From: Cinclus cinclus | Taxonomy: Eukaryota > Chordata > Aves > Passeriformes > Cinclidae | Length of the DNA stretch: 64,000 nt | Direction: 5' to 3' | Assembly: GCF_963662255.1 (NCBI RefSeq) | Contig: NC_085050.1 | Span: 6,670,834-6,734,833, forward strand | Shown here: one piece after another, positions 50,054-63,171 of the stretch | Layout of the letters: the number at the start of each line of letters is the position of its first letter | Position numbering within the stretch: position 1 is the stretch's first letter | The notes under the pieces: model-generated | Told to the model about the DNA's origin: nothing | Seen by the model: the letters and a program-made list of their open reading frames with translations, nothing else | Databases searched by the model: none | Made by a program: the position numbers and the translations under genes

Positions 50054-53000
50054 AATAGCAAATCCCTGAGTGAGCTATATTACAAACAAAAATGTTTGTT
50101 TGAAATACTGGAAAGAATTCCATTCTGCTGTATCCATCTCTTTGTTCCACCTTCAGTATTGCAAATCAGATCAGCTCCTAGGCTCATGCCTGGCAATCAA
50201 TAAACAGTATTAAAGTCTGCATAATTTTTGGCAGTTTGTTGTTGCTTTACTGGCTGTAATTAAAATAACGAGCAATCAAATAGTAACTTAAGTATTGCAA
50301 ATAAAATAAATTGTGAAACACACAACTTGTTAGCCAGCTTTTACTGAACTAAACATCCAAGTGCTTTGCATATACTCTAGGTACTTCCAGAAGGCAGCAA
50401 GTGTACTGCAAAGTTTCACAAGCTGGTTTATTTAACTTCTCCATCCTCACTGTGCTAAGCTGACTCTAAAACAGCTCTCCCACAAGACCTCAGTGAAAGA
50501 TCAAAAGATCAGAGATTCTACAATTCTATTTCTCATTTTCAAATACCTGAAATTTTTTTTCTTAATTCTTTTTCAGCAAAAAAGTGCAATCCTCATATAG
50601 AAGCATCACCATTCTAAATATTTTAAAGGGAGATAAAAGTTCAAGACAAATTAAAGCATTCTGTTAGCTTCCTCATTTCCTCTCTCTTTAAAAACAGCTA
50701 ATTCTTAAGGGTTCCTGGTGTCAAATACTGACACACTACAAATACTTAAAACTCCAAAAATGTTACACTATACTATTTAAAATACTACTAATTTACTCAA
50801 AAATACCACTAAAATATATTTATTGAAATGTATTTTCAAACTTGAATTTAAAGCACTTGGGAAATAGACAATTCGATCTGCAAAAAGGAAAACTTCAGAA
50901 ACTTTTCTGAGAATCAGAATACTTGGCCCTCCAATTTTCCTGTATCAATGTACATACTGAGTATGAAAAACAAGGAATGTAAATTTATGAGTAATGCTAG
51001 TACCACAGTGAGATACTCATTATTTTAAATTACAATCTGCAAGTGCATTTACAAAACAGTCCACAAATTCCTTTCCAGCTTCTCTAGAATGAAAATAAAA
51101 CCATATAAGCTATAATTTAAGATTTAGGTACTACATAGATATTCTTTGTTAATTTTTAGTACGCTAGAGAGGTTCAGCATAAGAAGCAACAGAAAAAGCA
51201 AAGTGAACAACAGAGAAATACCACCTACCTATGGTGGATAAAGTTTATATCAGTCTTTCTACAGGGGATATTTTCAGAAATCATTCTGATAGCCAAATAT
51301 GACTTTTTTGTGAGTCAAACTACTTCAAAAGTAGCAGAATTCTTGCATAGACAGTATTATACATAATATATATATAGTATTATTTACATGCTTTATTTTC
51401 TAATTATTTTAGTAAATATCACAAATTTACTACTACAGCACAGAGCCATTTTCTGGAACAGGCCTGAAAGAAATGTAAAACATAATCCAGAAGGCCCAAT
51501 GAGAGCTCCATTTTCAAGCAACAGGACCTCTCAAGGCAATCTAGAGAACAATGGGACACACTCACCCTCAATAGAATACAAGATATTTAAAGTCCAGATT
51601 CACTTCTAAACTTGACCAGACTTTTCCAGCAAGGAAAACCCACATGATTCTAGGGGAAGATACCAAATATTCTACTAATTTATTTTTATAGTTTCTTGGC
51701 TAAGTGGTTCCACCTGTTCAATATTCAGAAGCATACTTTCTTCTACAGACATTTGAAAGTAAGAAGGGGGGGGAAGAGAGAAGCTTTAGTAGCCTCTGTG
51801 TGCATAAATCAGGTTTAAATTAGGAACAACCAAACAAAATGGCAGTCCTTGCCAGACTAACATGGCACATTCCAACAGCCTTGCTCTTGATTTCAGAACC
51901 ACATGAAGCACTGCCATGTTTCCATGGGCTGACTTAGCAGCACAAAGCAGACACTTCTTAAATCATCCAAAAGGAAGTTTCAAGAACTTGACGCTGAGAA
52001 AGAGGCAAACAAAAAGAACCAGGTTTGAAAGTATTAAAAAAGTTCAGTTCTATGGTAAAGTTCAAGAATTTATCTGTCAATCAGCCATTGAAAACAGTCT
52101 GCAAAATAGTCTTAAACCTTTGGATTAATGAACAGCTCAAATTGCACTGTCTAACAACATTTAAGTATTTCCACATCAGAAGTTTGATTTTTTTCCCCTT
52201 AAAATAGCAAGGGAATGCAGTTCCATGCAGACACTACTAAAACAAATCAGCTGTAAAACAAGAAAAAAAAAAAAAGGTCCTTTGAGTACAAACTTGCAGT
52301 AGATAAAACCTTAAATAAAAAAAAAATACAGTCATTAGCGGGTATGTGTTCTAATTAAAAATTCATTTGACCAACTTCATCACACTATTTCTCCAGGTGA
52401 AACTCTCAAGATCCAGATTAATTAAATCTCACTAAACACTCCGGCCATGAGAATAAAGGAAAAGTGACTGTTTCTCCAGCATAACTTTGAATTGTCTGGC
52501 CAGACATATGAGATAGCAAAAAAAATATTCCAGCCTTAAAAATGTAGACAGAATTGCCCTTAAGGACAAACACATAAATCTAATCATCAAATTTCTGGGC
52601 ACAGGTTTCAGGTGGAACAGTAAATACACCATTCTCCTCAAGAGGCTCATTAGGTTCACTCATTTGGTGTGACTAAGCCTATGCTGGGAGGACATTAAGG
52701 TTTTCTCATTAAATCTCTCATCTTTGGAGGGATGGGAGGGGAGAAGGGGGGATCTCCAGAAGTGGACTCCGTGAAGGGGTGAAAACAATAACAGTGGAGA
52801 CTGACCCACGCAGCCCAATTGCCACCACCTGTCCTGGAAATTCAGCATCTAAATCAGTGCCTGGGCAGAAGGAAAGGGTCTGCAAATGCTGAGCTTCCAC
52901 TGCCCAGGCAGCAATTGCACAATAATACAAGAGTAGGTCAAGTTCTGGAAATCAAGAAGAAAATTCTTTAAAAACTCTACTTTCTGAGAAAAGAGCTTAG

Positions 53001-53129
53001 TTCATGTGGAAGTATGGACCATAATGAACTCCCAAATGCTTCAGCAATATAGTCATGAATAAACCCACAGGGCTGAATAAGCATTTACACAAATGCACTC
53101 AGTTCATAAAATAGCAGGCCATACCAGAT

Positions 53130-53164
53130 TAATAAAATAAAACAATATAAAATAAAATAAAATC
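53130..53164 (+). repeat. (AATAA)n A-rich microsatellite
   Basis: Imperfect repeats of AATAA/AAAAT (AATAAAATAAAACAATATAA then AATAAAATAAAAT). Confidence 0.9.
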
Positions 53165-53597
53165 ACGTGATGAAAGCGTTGCAGAGCTGCACCTCATATC
53201 TTTAAAGCCAAACTGTAAAATAGGGAAAGCTGGCATGTTCTGAAGAGAGATTTTTTTTTGAAAAGGAATGAAAACAAAAACACAGATCACATCAAGTCAT
53301 TGACTGGTGCTCCCAAACAGCTGCCTACACATGTCCTTGCACACACTAGGAAGTATTAGAGAACACTTTAATTAAATGGACAGATTGAATCTTTAACTGA
53401 TAGCTCACAGCACTCATAGCTTCACACTGGAATTTGCTTAAATATGGTAATCATTGCCAACAGTTGACTGCCCCAGAACGTATATGCCAAAAAACAAATA
53501 AAACATGCTGTCAGAGTTATATCCCTTTATTAAAAATCACAATAAAAAAAGTGAGAGGCACTGAAACTTCACATAGTTGTGCTGCTCTATTCTTAGC

Positions 53598-54003
53598 TTC
53601 ATAGAAAAAGTAAGTGGAAGGGAGAGCTCAAGAGGTCACCTGGCCTGCTCCTTTCCCAAGCCCAGATCATCTTCCCTCAATCCACACAGAGTTGTCTAAA
53701 CAGGAGATTAAGGTCTCAGGTAACAGAGACTGTGTAGGATTTCCAGGCAGAGGACCACAGAGTTTCTGTATCATTATGGTTTTAAAAAAATATCTGCTGG
53801 TTGGATGGTAATAAAGTTCAACCTGCCTGGCTCTCTCATGCTTTGATCCAAGTTCAGTATTTCTTGTACTCTCCCACCATATCTCTACAAATACTTCTTC
53901 CACACCTAAAAGCTGTTACATCGACCTTTAGTAACCTTCTCTTCAGATTAAGCTTTAATTACTTCTTTTATTTCTCATTCCAAGACGGGTTTTCCAAGAC
54001 TTA
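53598..54003 (-). repeat. Ancient CR1 LINE, about 400 bases
   Basis: Weak but colinear with the reverse complement of old amniote CR1: TTCATAGAA and GGAAGGGAGAGCTCAAGAGG (for GGAAGGGACCTCGAGAGG), GAGTTGTCTAAACAGGAG (for TTTGTCTAACCTGCTC), TTCAACCTGCCTGGCTCTC (for TCCAACCTAAACCTCCC), TTTCTTGTACTCTCCC (for CTTCTTGTCCTATCC), GTAACCTTCTCTTCAGATTA (for CAGTCTTCTCTTCTCCAGACTAA) and CATTCCAAGACGGGTTTTCC (for CATAGGTCATGTTTTCTAGA). The order and spacing over 400 bases make chance unlikely; it is far more decayed than the other CR1 copies. Confidence 0.75.
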
Positions 54004-57000
54004 AGTTCATGTGACAATTTAGTACAATTTAAAAATTAATATAATTTAGTAGAATTTTGTATCTTGCAATGAAATCTGGTGTAAAATGAAATACTGTGAA
54101 ACAAACAAAAAAAAAATCTTGAGAGAATCCTAGAAGAGCCTCACATCAAACAACACTTTAAAAAGCTGAATGTGAGAAGTTAAAGGGTTTCTTTGACCTC
54201 AATATTTTAGCCAACCTCAGTATCACTACAGGTGAAGTAATACATCACAATTTTATCAATAACTTTCACAGTTAAAACCATGAGCAAACTGACAAACCAG
54301 ATGCTTTTTCTCATACAAGTATCACACTAGCACATATTTTCTTATTGGATTGTTTGCCTTCCCTTTTCCTACAGTACTCATACTGATGGAAAACAAACAC
54401 CTATGAACAGTTCTGTCATCACCTCTACTGCTCCAGGACCACAATACATGACTGGTGTGCAGCTCACACATTCCTCTCAAGGCTGTATCAGTTTATGTCA
54501 CTTCAAAGAAAGCATTTCTATAATTACAGATTCATTTCTCTCTCAATATTAAACATGCTATATTACAAAAGCATCTGACCCAAATAAAAGCTGAAAGCAG
54601 CTGTTGTTTTTGCAAGATAATTCTTCCAGCAATCCATCACAGAGAAATAGAAAAAAGTCACAAAGCTTCTTCAGAGGAAAAGTGAAATTTAATTTTTTTT
54701 AGATTATTTCCAAACTTTAGGTCTTCAACATTGAAAATTCAGTCTTTATAACATTATTGCCTGTTCTAGCTCAGAAAAGGACTTTATGTCAGTCAGATTT
54801 TTATTAAAAAACAACTTGTCTTAAGAACTTTGTTGATTTCTCACCAATATTCAGCATCATATTTTTGGACACTACAGACAATTTCAGAATCCAACGTACA
54901 CAAAGAACCAGAAGTAATGAACAAAAAATCTAGTACACAAACCAAAAAGGAATATAAAGGAATCCCAGAGGTTTTATCTTAACTTTGTCCTGGTACTCAC
55001 CATGACTTACACCACATTTCTGTACCACCAGGATTTTCCCCTAGTGATTCCAGTGGAAGTGGAAGCAGGAAACAGTGTTCAGCTTTAAGAGGAACAAGGC
55101 ATTATGATACCAGTGATTTGTTTTAATACCCAACAGATGTTAACAAGGTTTTATATTGCTTGGCAGGGTTTTGCTGTGCTGTAAACCTGACGAAGACACA
55201 AGAGAGAGGTAGTGGTTATGGCCTTACCTTTCAGGTCTACGTCATCTTTGTAGCTCATCGACCATAATCCAAATCCATTAAAGCCACATCAAACTATCAG
55301 AAAGCTACAAACAATGGATAAGTGTGACCATCACCTTAACCTATAGATACAACAATAGTTTTATATGACAAATCGAATCTAGAGCAATAAAAGTTTCTAT
55401 GTCATCTTTAAATCACATGTTTTCTTTCCGCTGTCTTGAAATACGGAGATCCATAACTCACAAAAGTAGCAACCACTTCACCCAGGAGACACAAGCCCTG
55501 AGATATCAGAGTCTCATTTTAATAGAAATTTCTGGAACATCCGAGGGTTCATCTGATTTTTTTTTCAGTGACCAAAGAAGAATCTAAGCATTACCAGCAT
55601 CAATTCCTCCCCAAAGAAACATAATTCCCCCATAGAAGTATACTTCTGCCTAAGGTGCATGCCCACAACCAACCACCTTCCTAAAAATTATCAGGAATTA
55701 GAACTAAATATAACAGCTGTTTAAATGCTATAAAACCACGTGTGAGCCTCATCCCCCAAAACCAGGTAGGGGAGGGAACAAATTCTCTTTCTCCTGAGCT
55801 CATTCAAATACTTGAAGCAGAAGGTTACTTAATAATCTGAATATTACAGCACAATTCTTAACCTGACTCTCAAGGATGCACAAACCCACAATGAAGGTGC
55901 CACACTTTGAAACACAGAGAACTGAAAACTGACAGCACCCCTCTTTTGTTTTTTGTGCTTTCACATATGAAGTATACGATAGAGTTAACAAAGATACTTC
56001 TGTTCAGTCTTATTTCTATCACATCACCCCACACACATATTCCCCAATCCCAAATGAAGACTATTAAAAAAAATCTTTTGGGTCAACACCAGTTTTTTTA
56101 AACACCTAATTGTGAGACACCAGTTATAACATCTCATATGACATGACCATGTCTAAAATGCTTTATGACATGATTGATTTTATAATACATGCATCTCCAA
56201 ACCGCCTGCATCAGGAAGACTTTTGTGCTTAGAAAAACAGTACCCCGTGACATACAATGCCTTGAGTTTGGAAAGCAAAACTAAGCAAATACAAACAATT
56301 AGTAGTTTATTTCAAATCTTGCAATTGCAAATCCCCCCAAAGAAGAACAGTAAAATGGAATCATGCCTACTTGACAAACAGCAGTCACAAAAATAAGGTG
56401 GCAATTTCACACTCCCTCTTGAGCTGTATTCTAAGTGACTCTATCATATCCTCCCCAGGTAACAGATTTACAAGGTGTCAAAGAATCATCACTAATAAGG
56501 GAAAAGCAATGTGAAAAATGAAGAGGGAAGGGTTCTCACTGGAGAGGATGTGGGCTGCATCAACTCTTGCCATTTGAATGCATGGTTTTGTTTCCAGGCT
56601 CAGTGAATTTTCTACTCTGCTTGAATAGGTATTAGGTCTTGGCTATCCATCCCCACATGGAAAGGAAAATATGAAGACTAAATTTTACAGTTTAAGCACT
56701 AAGTGCAGTTGGTGAAAAAATCCCAGGTATTTTCTCTAGAAAATAGGGAAGGTAATATATAGATCATCAGGTGACTACAGAACTTTCTGTAGGAAGTTCT
56801 TTCTGTAGTTCTTGCCCTGAAGGAGAAGAAAATTCCATTGCAGCTTCCACTTTGAGCAGGATACAGAGACATTGATGAGTCTGAGCCTTCTTTCTCATCA
56901 GAATGACAAAAAGAATGGTAGATATTTTTGAGACCGCCATCTGTTCTCACCTTACCTGCAACCTCTTAGTCCCTGAGAGCCCACAAAAGCCTTTCACCAC

Positions 57001-58886
57001 AACCAGCTCAGCACATCACTGACATTTAACTGTTCGTTCAAGGGTCACCACCATTCATCAGCACCACAGGTCAGGCTTGAAGAGAACTTTCTGTTCACTC
57101 TCACAATTCCTTAATTACTGCTTCAGTGAATCCATCTTGTGCTTCCTGTTTCATGCTGACAGACTCCTCAGAATATGCCTCCCCCCCCATCCTGACACAG
57201 TGTCTAGTAGAAAACTGGTCTATAACTTGGTTTAATAAGGCACTATAGCCAGGCTGGGTAGACTAATCTCCCACAGAGTTCTACCACCTGAAAACAGAAA
57301 ACTTTCAAGATTCCTTTTTTTTGGATTGTACCAAGATCTCTGAAAACTCACACAATGGAAGCTTTTGGCTTGTCAATTCAAATTTCACATTCTTGTTGGA
57401 TCTGGGTTTTGCAATTGGAAACATGACAAATTCTTTTCCCACACAAGAACTGCAGGAGGAATTTCCCTGATGTTTGCTCAGCATAACCTTCCCAATTACT
57501 TAAGTCAGTGTTGAAGAGGGAAACCTCATCACAGAGTGTGCTTTGGGACAGCCGACTGCCAATTGCCGAGGATGTTTGTCTTGGACAATGCAAAATACTT
57601 TTGGTTGAATGTCATGTTATTTATTTTAGTAGCATAACTAAACAGTGACAGGGTGTTTGTTTATTCTGCTGACAAGCTGCACCCATAAAGCCTATGAGAT
57701 GCACTGCTTTTGAGAAGAAAATACTGCTGGAAACCACCTTCTTTGATACATCACTGCTTTGTTAAAGCCCCATATAGACACGTTGTATAGACACCAGTTC
57801 CATTACTCTTAATGGTTTGATGAAAGAACAATATTCTTCCTTAGAGAACCAGCACACACATAATAAAAGACAATTTCTTTGTTACTGCATAGTGATAGTT
57901 AATGTGCCAGTATTTTATTTCATCTAAAATTTGAACTGAATTTACTTTTAATTTAATCTCAAGTTAACTGTCCTATCCAGAGGTATGTATTAACGCTGAA
58001 CAACTAAAAAAACCCTAACGCTGAATTACAATCTGCTGCCTTATCCTACTTTTTATGAGACACATTTTTACTGTCAGTCTTGACATCAATGTGAGCACCA
58101 ATTTGAAAAAATACTGAACAGCACTGCAAACTGTGTAAAACTTTCATGGCACTGAAACCAATACACAGGATTATTTTAACAAGTAGCTGGGCATAACACT
58201 ATTTCTAAATTAAAATTTTACTGCAGTCTCCCAAGCTGATGAAATATGTAACATTTTTGCTATCAAAGTGCAGCAAGTCAAAGCTGGCACTCTATAAATA
58301 CCTCTTAAAAATCAAATTAAAGTCATCTGATCTTTTTAATACCTACTGTTTACATCACACCTTTCATTGCAAGACTCTAAAACACATGCAAAGACTGATA
58401 ATGACAAAAAAAGCTAATTTAAGAGAAAAACACTAGATAGGTTCTTTACTGTAGGCAAAGTTCTCAGGATGATGGGGCAAATTAATATCTGCACTGCATA
58501 TTTTTAGCCATTTTGCAGTTAACAGGCTTCTTCAGACGTTTTTTACTGCATAGTCAATGGTTACTATCTGCAACAATAGTGACTGTCATTTTTAATTATC
58601 ATTGGGTAACAGCCTACTAACATAAAAGACTTTCTGTAGGTTACAATAAATAACCACGGGCTCATAAAAAGCCCTCAGAGCAGCTTCAGGTATACACTGG
58701 TTTCCTGGACTGCAACAGACACACAGTAATTTCTTCCAGAATTATACAAACTTGATCACTGCAAATTATGACCAATTATATACCAATTATGAATTTAGGA
58801 AAGAGGACTGAAACTACTGCACACTCTAGAAATTACTGCCTGCACCCCTAAAAAAAGCCCATTGTGAACCTTAGTGATAAGAATGA
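54004..58886. other. Unique AT-rich DNA
   Basis: Apart from the 55.2-kb block nothing is recognised. A tandem duplication of CTTTCTGTAG-type units lies at 56780-56812 and a C8 run at 57181-57188. Confidence 0.5.
55228..55258 (-). CDS. Candidate short start exon with strong donor
   Basis: On the minus strand ATG at 55258 begins MSYKDDVDLK plus one base, followed by a strong donor (CTGAAAG then GTAAGG). Three CpGs within about 30 bases (GGTCGATG, ATGACGTAGA) stand out in CpG-poor DNA, and TGACGTA resembles a CRE half. The phase (+1) would fit the exon after the CtBP N-terminal exon, and the position is upstream on the same strand. Frames further upstream are closed by stops, so it could equally be a non-coding 5' exon or a conserved element. 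I recognise no known protein start. Confidence 0.22.
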
Positions 58887-58942
58887 TCATAGAATCATTT
58901 AATATCCCGAGCTGGAAGAGACCACAAAGATCATCAAAGTGC
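58887..58942 (-). repeat. CR1 LINE 3' tip
   Basis: TCATAGAATCATTTAATATC, GAGCTGGAAGAGACCACAAA, GATCATCAAAGTGCAA follow the reverse complement of a CR1 end (TCATAGAATCATTAAGGTTGGAAAAGACC...GATCATCGAGTCCAA). Confidence 0.85.
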
Positions 58943-60891
58943 AATACTGGATGGTAAATGGTAACATGTTTTAGTAATCACAATTTAAAGCCAAATGATT
59001 AAAATTAAGACAGTACCTTTCAGGATACAAAGTCATCCCAATCTGAAAGTAACAGTAGAGACTGTACACAAAAGCCCTCACTTTTTATAACACAAAGCTA
59101 TTAAATGTATCACCAAGGAGAGGTACCCTTAACTTTAAGAAAGAGTTGGAAAATTGTCACCAGGTATTAAAAAAGTTACTGTTCCAGGTGCAGATCACTT
59201 TTTATCAAACATTAATTTCCAATTATGACAATGTCAGAATTCCCTATAAATAGCATTATGGAAATGGCTGTCAACCAGAGAAGTGGCTTCCCAAAAATTA
59301 CTCCAGTCCAGCTGAGGATATTGCTTCCAAAACATACATCAGAAATGCATAACATGGTACCCTGCACATTTCAGCCTTACTTTCCAATTGTCAGAATGTC
59401 ATCATCTCAAAACACTAGAAAATACTTTGTACTCTATGTCCTTTCACATAATTTGAGGTACTCCAGCTGACAACACTCTGACTCATCAATATTATGCAGA
59501 CGGAAATTGCCCACAAAATCAAAGCACAGGGATAGAAAAGAGCTGGCAAGGAGTTGTTTATTGAGGCAGAAGCAATCATAAACCCACTGAGGAACTTCCC
59601 AGACTGTACTCATAATTCTCAGAACATGTTGCCCATAGGTTTAGGAGAAGGGTCAGTTTAGCATTTTATCCTGCAGACTTCTACAGAAAACACCTACTTA
59701 CATCTTTAGGCTTGCTAAAGACAGTCCCTCTCTCCCAAGAACAACCACCATCTACAAAGCAGCTTAGGACCAGACTGCTGGGCCTTTCCTTACCCAATTC
59801 TGAAATTGCTCCAGCTAGAAACATATCCAAAGGAACAGAAAATCTTACTGCCATTTCCGAGAAACCTGTTTAGTAGCAGGCAGAGAAACTGCCAATGGGC
59901 TCTAAATCAGAAAATAAAGTTATGTATATGCATTTAGAGCACATTATTGCAAGACAAAACACTATCAATCAACTACAAACACTGAAACAAACAACTCAGA
60001 ACAGAGGGAAAGATGTAGTCAAATACAGAACAAAATCAAATGCAAGCACACAAAACTTAAAATTTCATTAAAGACTGCTGGAGATACCTGCCATACTTAT
60101 CTATGAATCTACTAACTTTGGTGTGCAATGCTAATTAGAAACTTTAAACTATCTATTCCTTCAACTTGAGCACTCTACTGGCAACTTCTTGTCCTCCCTA
60201 GGTTTATACTGCTGGCCACAGCAGGAGCAGGCAATCCTTTCTGTACAAGCTTTTAGCATTTCCATAGGGTTAGGGTCTCCCTTAATCAGGTGGGCAGAGA
60301 TGCTCAAATTAAATGCAATGTGACACAGATTTCATTAAGTCTCCTTCCAATTAAGTAGCAGTAAGTTACAGAAACCTTGACATACAGCCAGGATGGAAAT
60401 GTGTTGATTTTGATGTAGTCCTGTAAGGATCAGAAAATTTACATTTTTAATGGCTCCAACAGGGATGAATACACCTTATTTTTAACCTCTTAACCAGTCT
60501 AACAACAAAGGGCTACAAGTAATACACTGTATCCCAAATAGATTAAATTAATTTGTCTGCCTAACTTTTAAGGTCCAATGACTCCCCAACAATCTTTACC
60601 TTCTTCAAGCTGACTTCCCAGGAGGTAAAAATCTGCAAAATCCATTTCCCGTCCCACAGTCATAGAGTAAAATGGGAAATGGCAATTGTTTCTCTAGAGA
60701 ATCTTTCCTAGATACTTTGACCTTGAAAGCAAACAGGATCTTTTCTTTCATTTCTAATGTGCCAACATTTGAGGAAACACTTCAACCTGTGCACAACAAT
60801 GGAAATGCAACACATCTCTTTTCCTGCTTCTCAGTCTCAACTCCACTGGTCACCTCTCAACTCATGTTGAATGATATCATGGACTTTTTTC

Positions 60892-60907
60892 TTTTTTTTT
60901 TTTTTTT
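60892..60907 (+). repeat. Poly(T) run of 16
   Basis: Uninterrupted T16, preceded by TTTTTTC. Confidence 0.9.
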
Positions 60908-61270
60908 GTATCTATTTGTACTAGAGGGCCTGAGGAATGATATAGCAACTGCAGTAGATCAAATTCACATCCCTGATGTGATCTGTCAGAAAAAGTCAGA
61001 ATGACTATTGCTCCCTGATACCACTCCCTCACTGCAGAGATGAGGGATGAAAGAAGAGAGGATCTTAGAAGTTGTTATTTAAAGAATATATTATTCTAAG
61101 TATTTTTAAGTATTTTTTTTATCTCTACTTGTCTGTCACAGCTCAGCATAAACAAAGCACCAGGAAAGATACACATACATTTTACAATTCAAAAGAAGAT
61201 AGGAGAAAATGTCACACCATACTCTTTCTGGAGGCACATCAGTAAGCAAAGCAGGGAATTTATCAAAGAC

Positions 61271-61299
61271 AAAAAAAAAATAAATAATAAAAAAAAAAA
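61271..61299 (+). repeat. A-rich low-complexity run
   Basis: A10, TAAATAAT, then A11; no retroposon body recognised upstream. Confidence 0.9.
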
Positions 61300-61625
61300 G
61301 CATGCAAAAGCTCTCAAACCATCATTATTTCCTTGCAAAATCCTGGGAATATATTCTGGTTTGCACAGGCATTACCAGATCACAACATTATGCCAGGTTA
61401 TCTTTCTCTACAAAACTGAAACACAGACACCAGAGAAAGGTAGAGAAATACCTCAGGAACACAACAGAAGTTAGAATGATTTCCACAGTAAAACCACCTG
61501 ATCTTTACTGTTCTAAAGGGAAACTGCCATGTAGTTGCTGCTCTAAGATTTACCAAGATAATGAATGACATAATTTACAAGACAAATCATACACTCAGTT
61601 TCTCAAAGCTACAAGAACCCTTCTC

Positions 61626-61638
61626 CACACACACACAC
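61626..61638 (+). repeat. Short (CA)6 microsatellite
   Basis: Six CA units. Confidence 0.85.
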
Positions 61639-63031
61639 TTCTGAGAAATATAAACAGAAGCTATTTGGATACAAAAGCTTTTATTTATTCTAATTTTTCA
61701 TGTGCTAAGACATATTCCAGGCACTCTGGACTCAGAAAATACCATTTTATGAACAAATTTTACAAACTAAGCCATATTGTCTCATTCTCCAGCTGAAGAA
61801 AAATATTCCTTTCAAATGGAATACTGTTGGAAAAATTGGTTTTTAATATTAGAGTTCCTTTTAGAATAAAACCTTGTCATTTAAACAGAAAATTAAAAGT
61901 ATATTTTTGAAAGTGTTAGGGGCTATTTTAATAATATCAAAAAAACACCCAAAACCCCAAACCACAATAAGTGATAATTTTCAGTAACAAAATACTGACT
62001 CTGCTGTCTACAAAGATAAAGATACGAGTAGGTAACTGAAGCAGGGTCACACATGAAGGAAACTGTGAAAGCTTAAGGTGTAATTTGTACTTCAAACTAT
62101 GATTTCCTAAATTTTGTCATGAAGTTTTATATGTAAATGCTCTTCCCTGGCAATTGATTAAACTGATCAGATTTGGCAAGTCACAAATTATAAGCCTTAT
62201 TGTGACCTGTGATTTCTAACTTGTACAGGCTGACAGTCTACTTGAGTTCTTTCAATACTGTCTCACAATTTTCAGCATTAAACTACTCCCATATACTCTA
62301 TACTGCACCTGAAACCAATTTACACAACTTCATACAATGTGCAAACAGAGCAAGAATCATCTCTCAAATACCTGAGAGCACTTCAAAATTCACATCCCAA
62401 TGGAGAATTTCTAAGACCATTCTCAAAAGGAACAAGGTAAATACTCCAATGCTTAGTGCTGAAAACCCTCATTCACTTCAGCAGACTCAGTGACTTCAGT
62501 GAAATTATTCAGCTCTTTGAGGGTGAGCACAAACACAGCCATTTGCATGGGACTTCTCTGTCCCTGCAATCTTGCAAATTTATTTGGGAAGACCAGAGGT
62601 TCTCCAATACTAATGTAAATAGACTCACTGGGGAAATGGAGATTGGTTGGGGTTTTTTTCCAGCATCCTAACATGTTGCTAAAACTACACTTCTGGCTGG
62701 ATCCCAACAGAACACCTAAACAATTCAATAAAGGCCCATCTTCTGTTCAAAATCTAAACCAGGTATATATCATCTGTCAATACTCACTCTCAAGGTACTA
62801 ACCAGCCAGCTGATAATCAGCTACCCTACAAAACCCTGGAAGTGTCTGAAAAAGCCTTATCAGCACTAACTCTGATTTTTTTTTTCTGGAAATATTTTAT
62901 TATCAACTCACTAGTGTTTTAATTCTTTTTAATGTTTTAGGACTTTTGATGCAAGTGTGCCACTATCCACCACGTGTGCTGCTACAAGACAAAATATTGC
63001 TTATGTCAAAATTTCATCAGTAGATATTGAA

Positions 63032-63171
63032 TTACCATTACATCTGTTTTGTAGATGGAAAACAGAAACAGAAAGGTGAATTGACCTGCCTTATTCCAAT
63101 AGCAAAGAAAGAAAAACACTATTTCTTCCAATTCCACTATTCCTATCCATTAGGTTATACAGCATCCTGTG
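63032..63171 (-). repeat. MIR SINE, core and tRNA-like head
   Basis: Colinear with the reverse complement of MIR across about 140 bases: CATCTGTTTTGTAGATGGAA and AACAGAAACAGAAAGGTGAA (for CCCATTTTACAGATGAGGAA and ACTGAGGCACAGAGAGGTTAA), TTGACCTGCC (for GTAACTTGCC), TCTTCCAATTCCACTATTCC, and CTATCCATTAGGTTATACAG (for CTATCCACTAGGCCATGCTG), which is the tRNA-derived promoter end. Decayed but convincing by order and spacing. Confidence 0.72.

Larger units (their letters stand above)
44043..53129. other. Unique AT-rich DNA
   Basis: About 9 kb with no recognised gene. Simple repeats, listed separately where clear; small A-runs at 52263-52275 and 52317-52326. A 62-codon minus-strand frame at 48264-48452 has three CpGs in its middle but no donor. 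Confidence 0.45.
58943..63031. other. Unique AT-rich DNA
   Basis: Only simple repeats (T16 at 60892-60907, A-rich 61271-61299, CA at 61626-61638) and chance ORFs. Confidence 0.5.

Noticed and set aside
50187..50216. GCCTGGCAATCAATAAACAGT, like a MIR tail
   Set aside because: Too short, and the preceding sequence does not match MIR.
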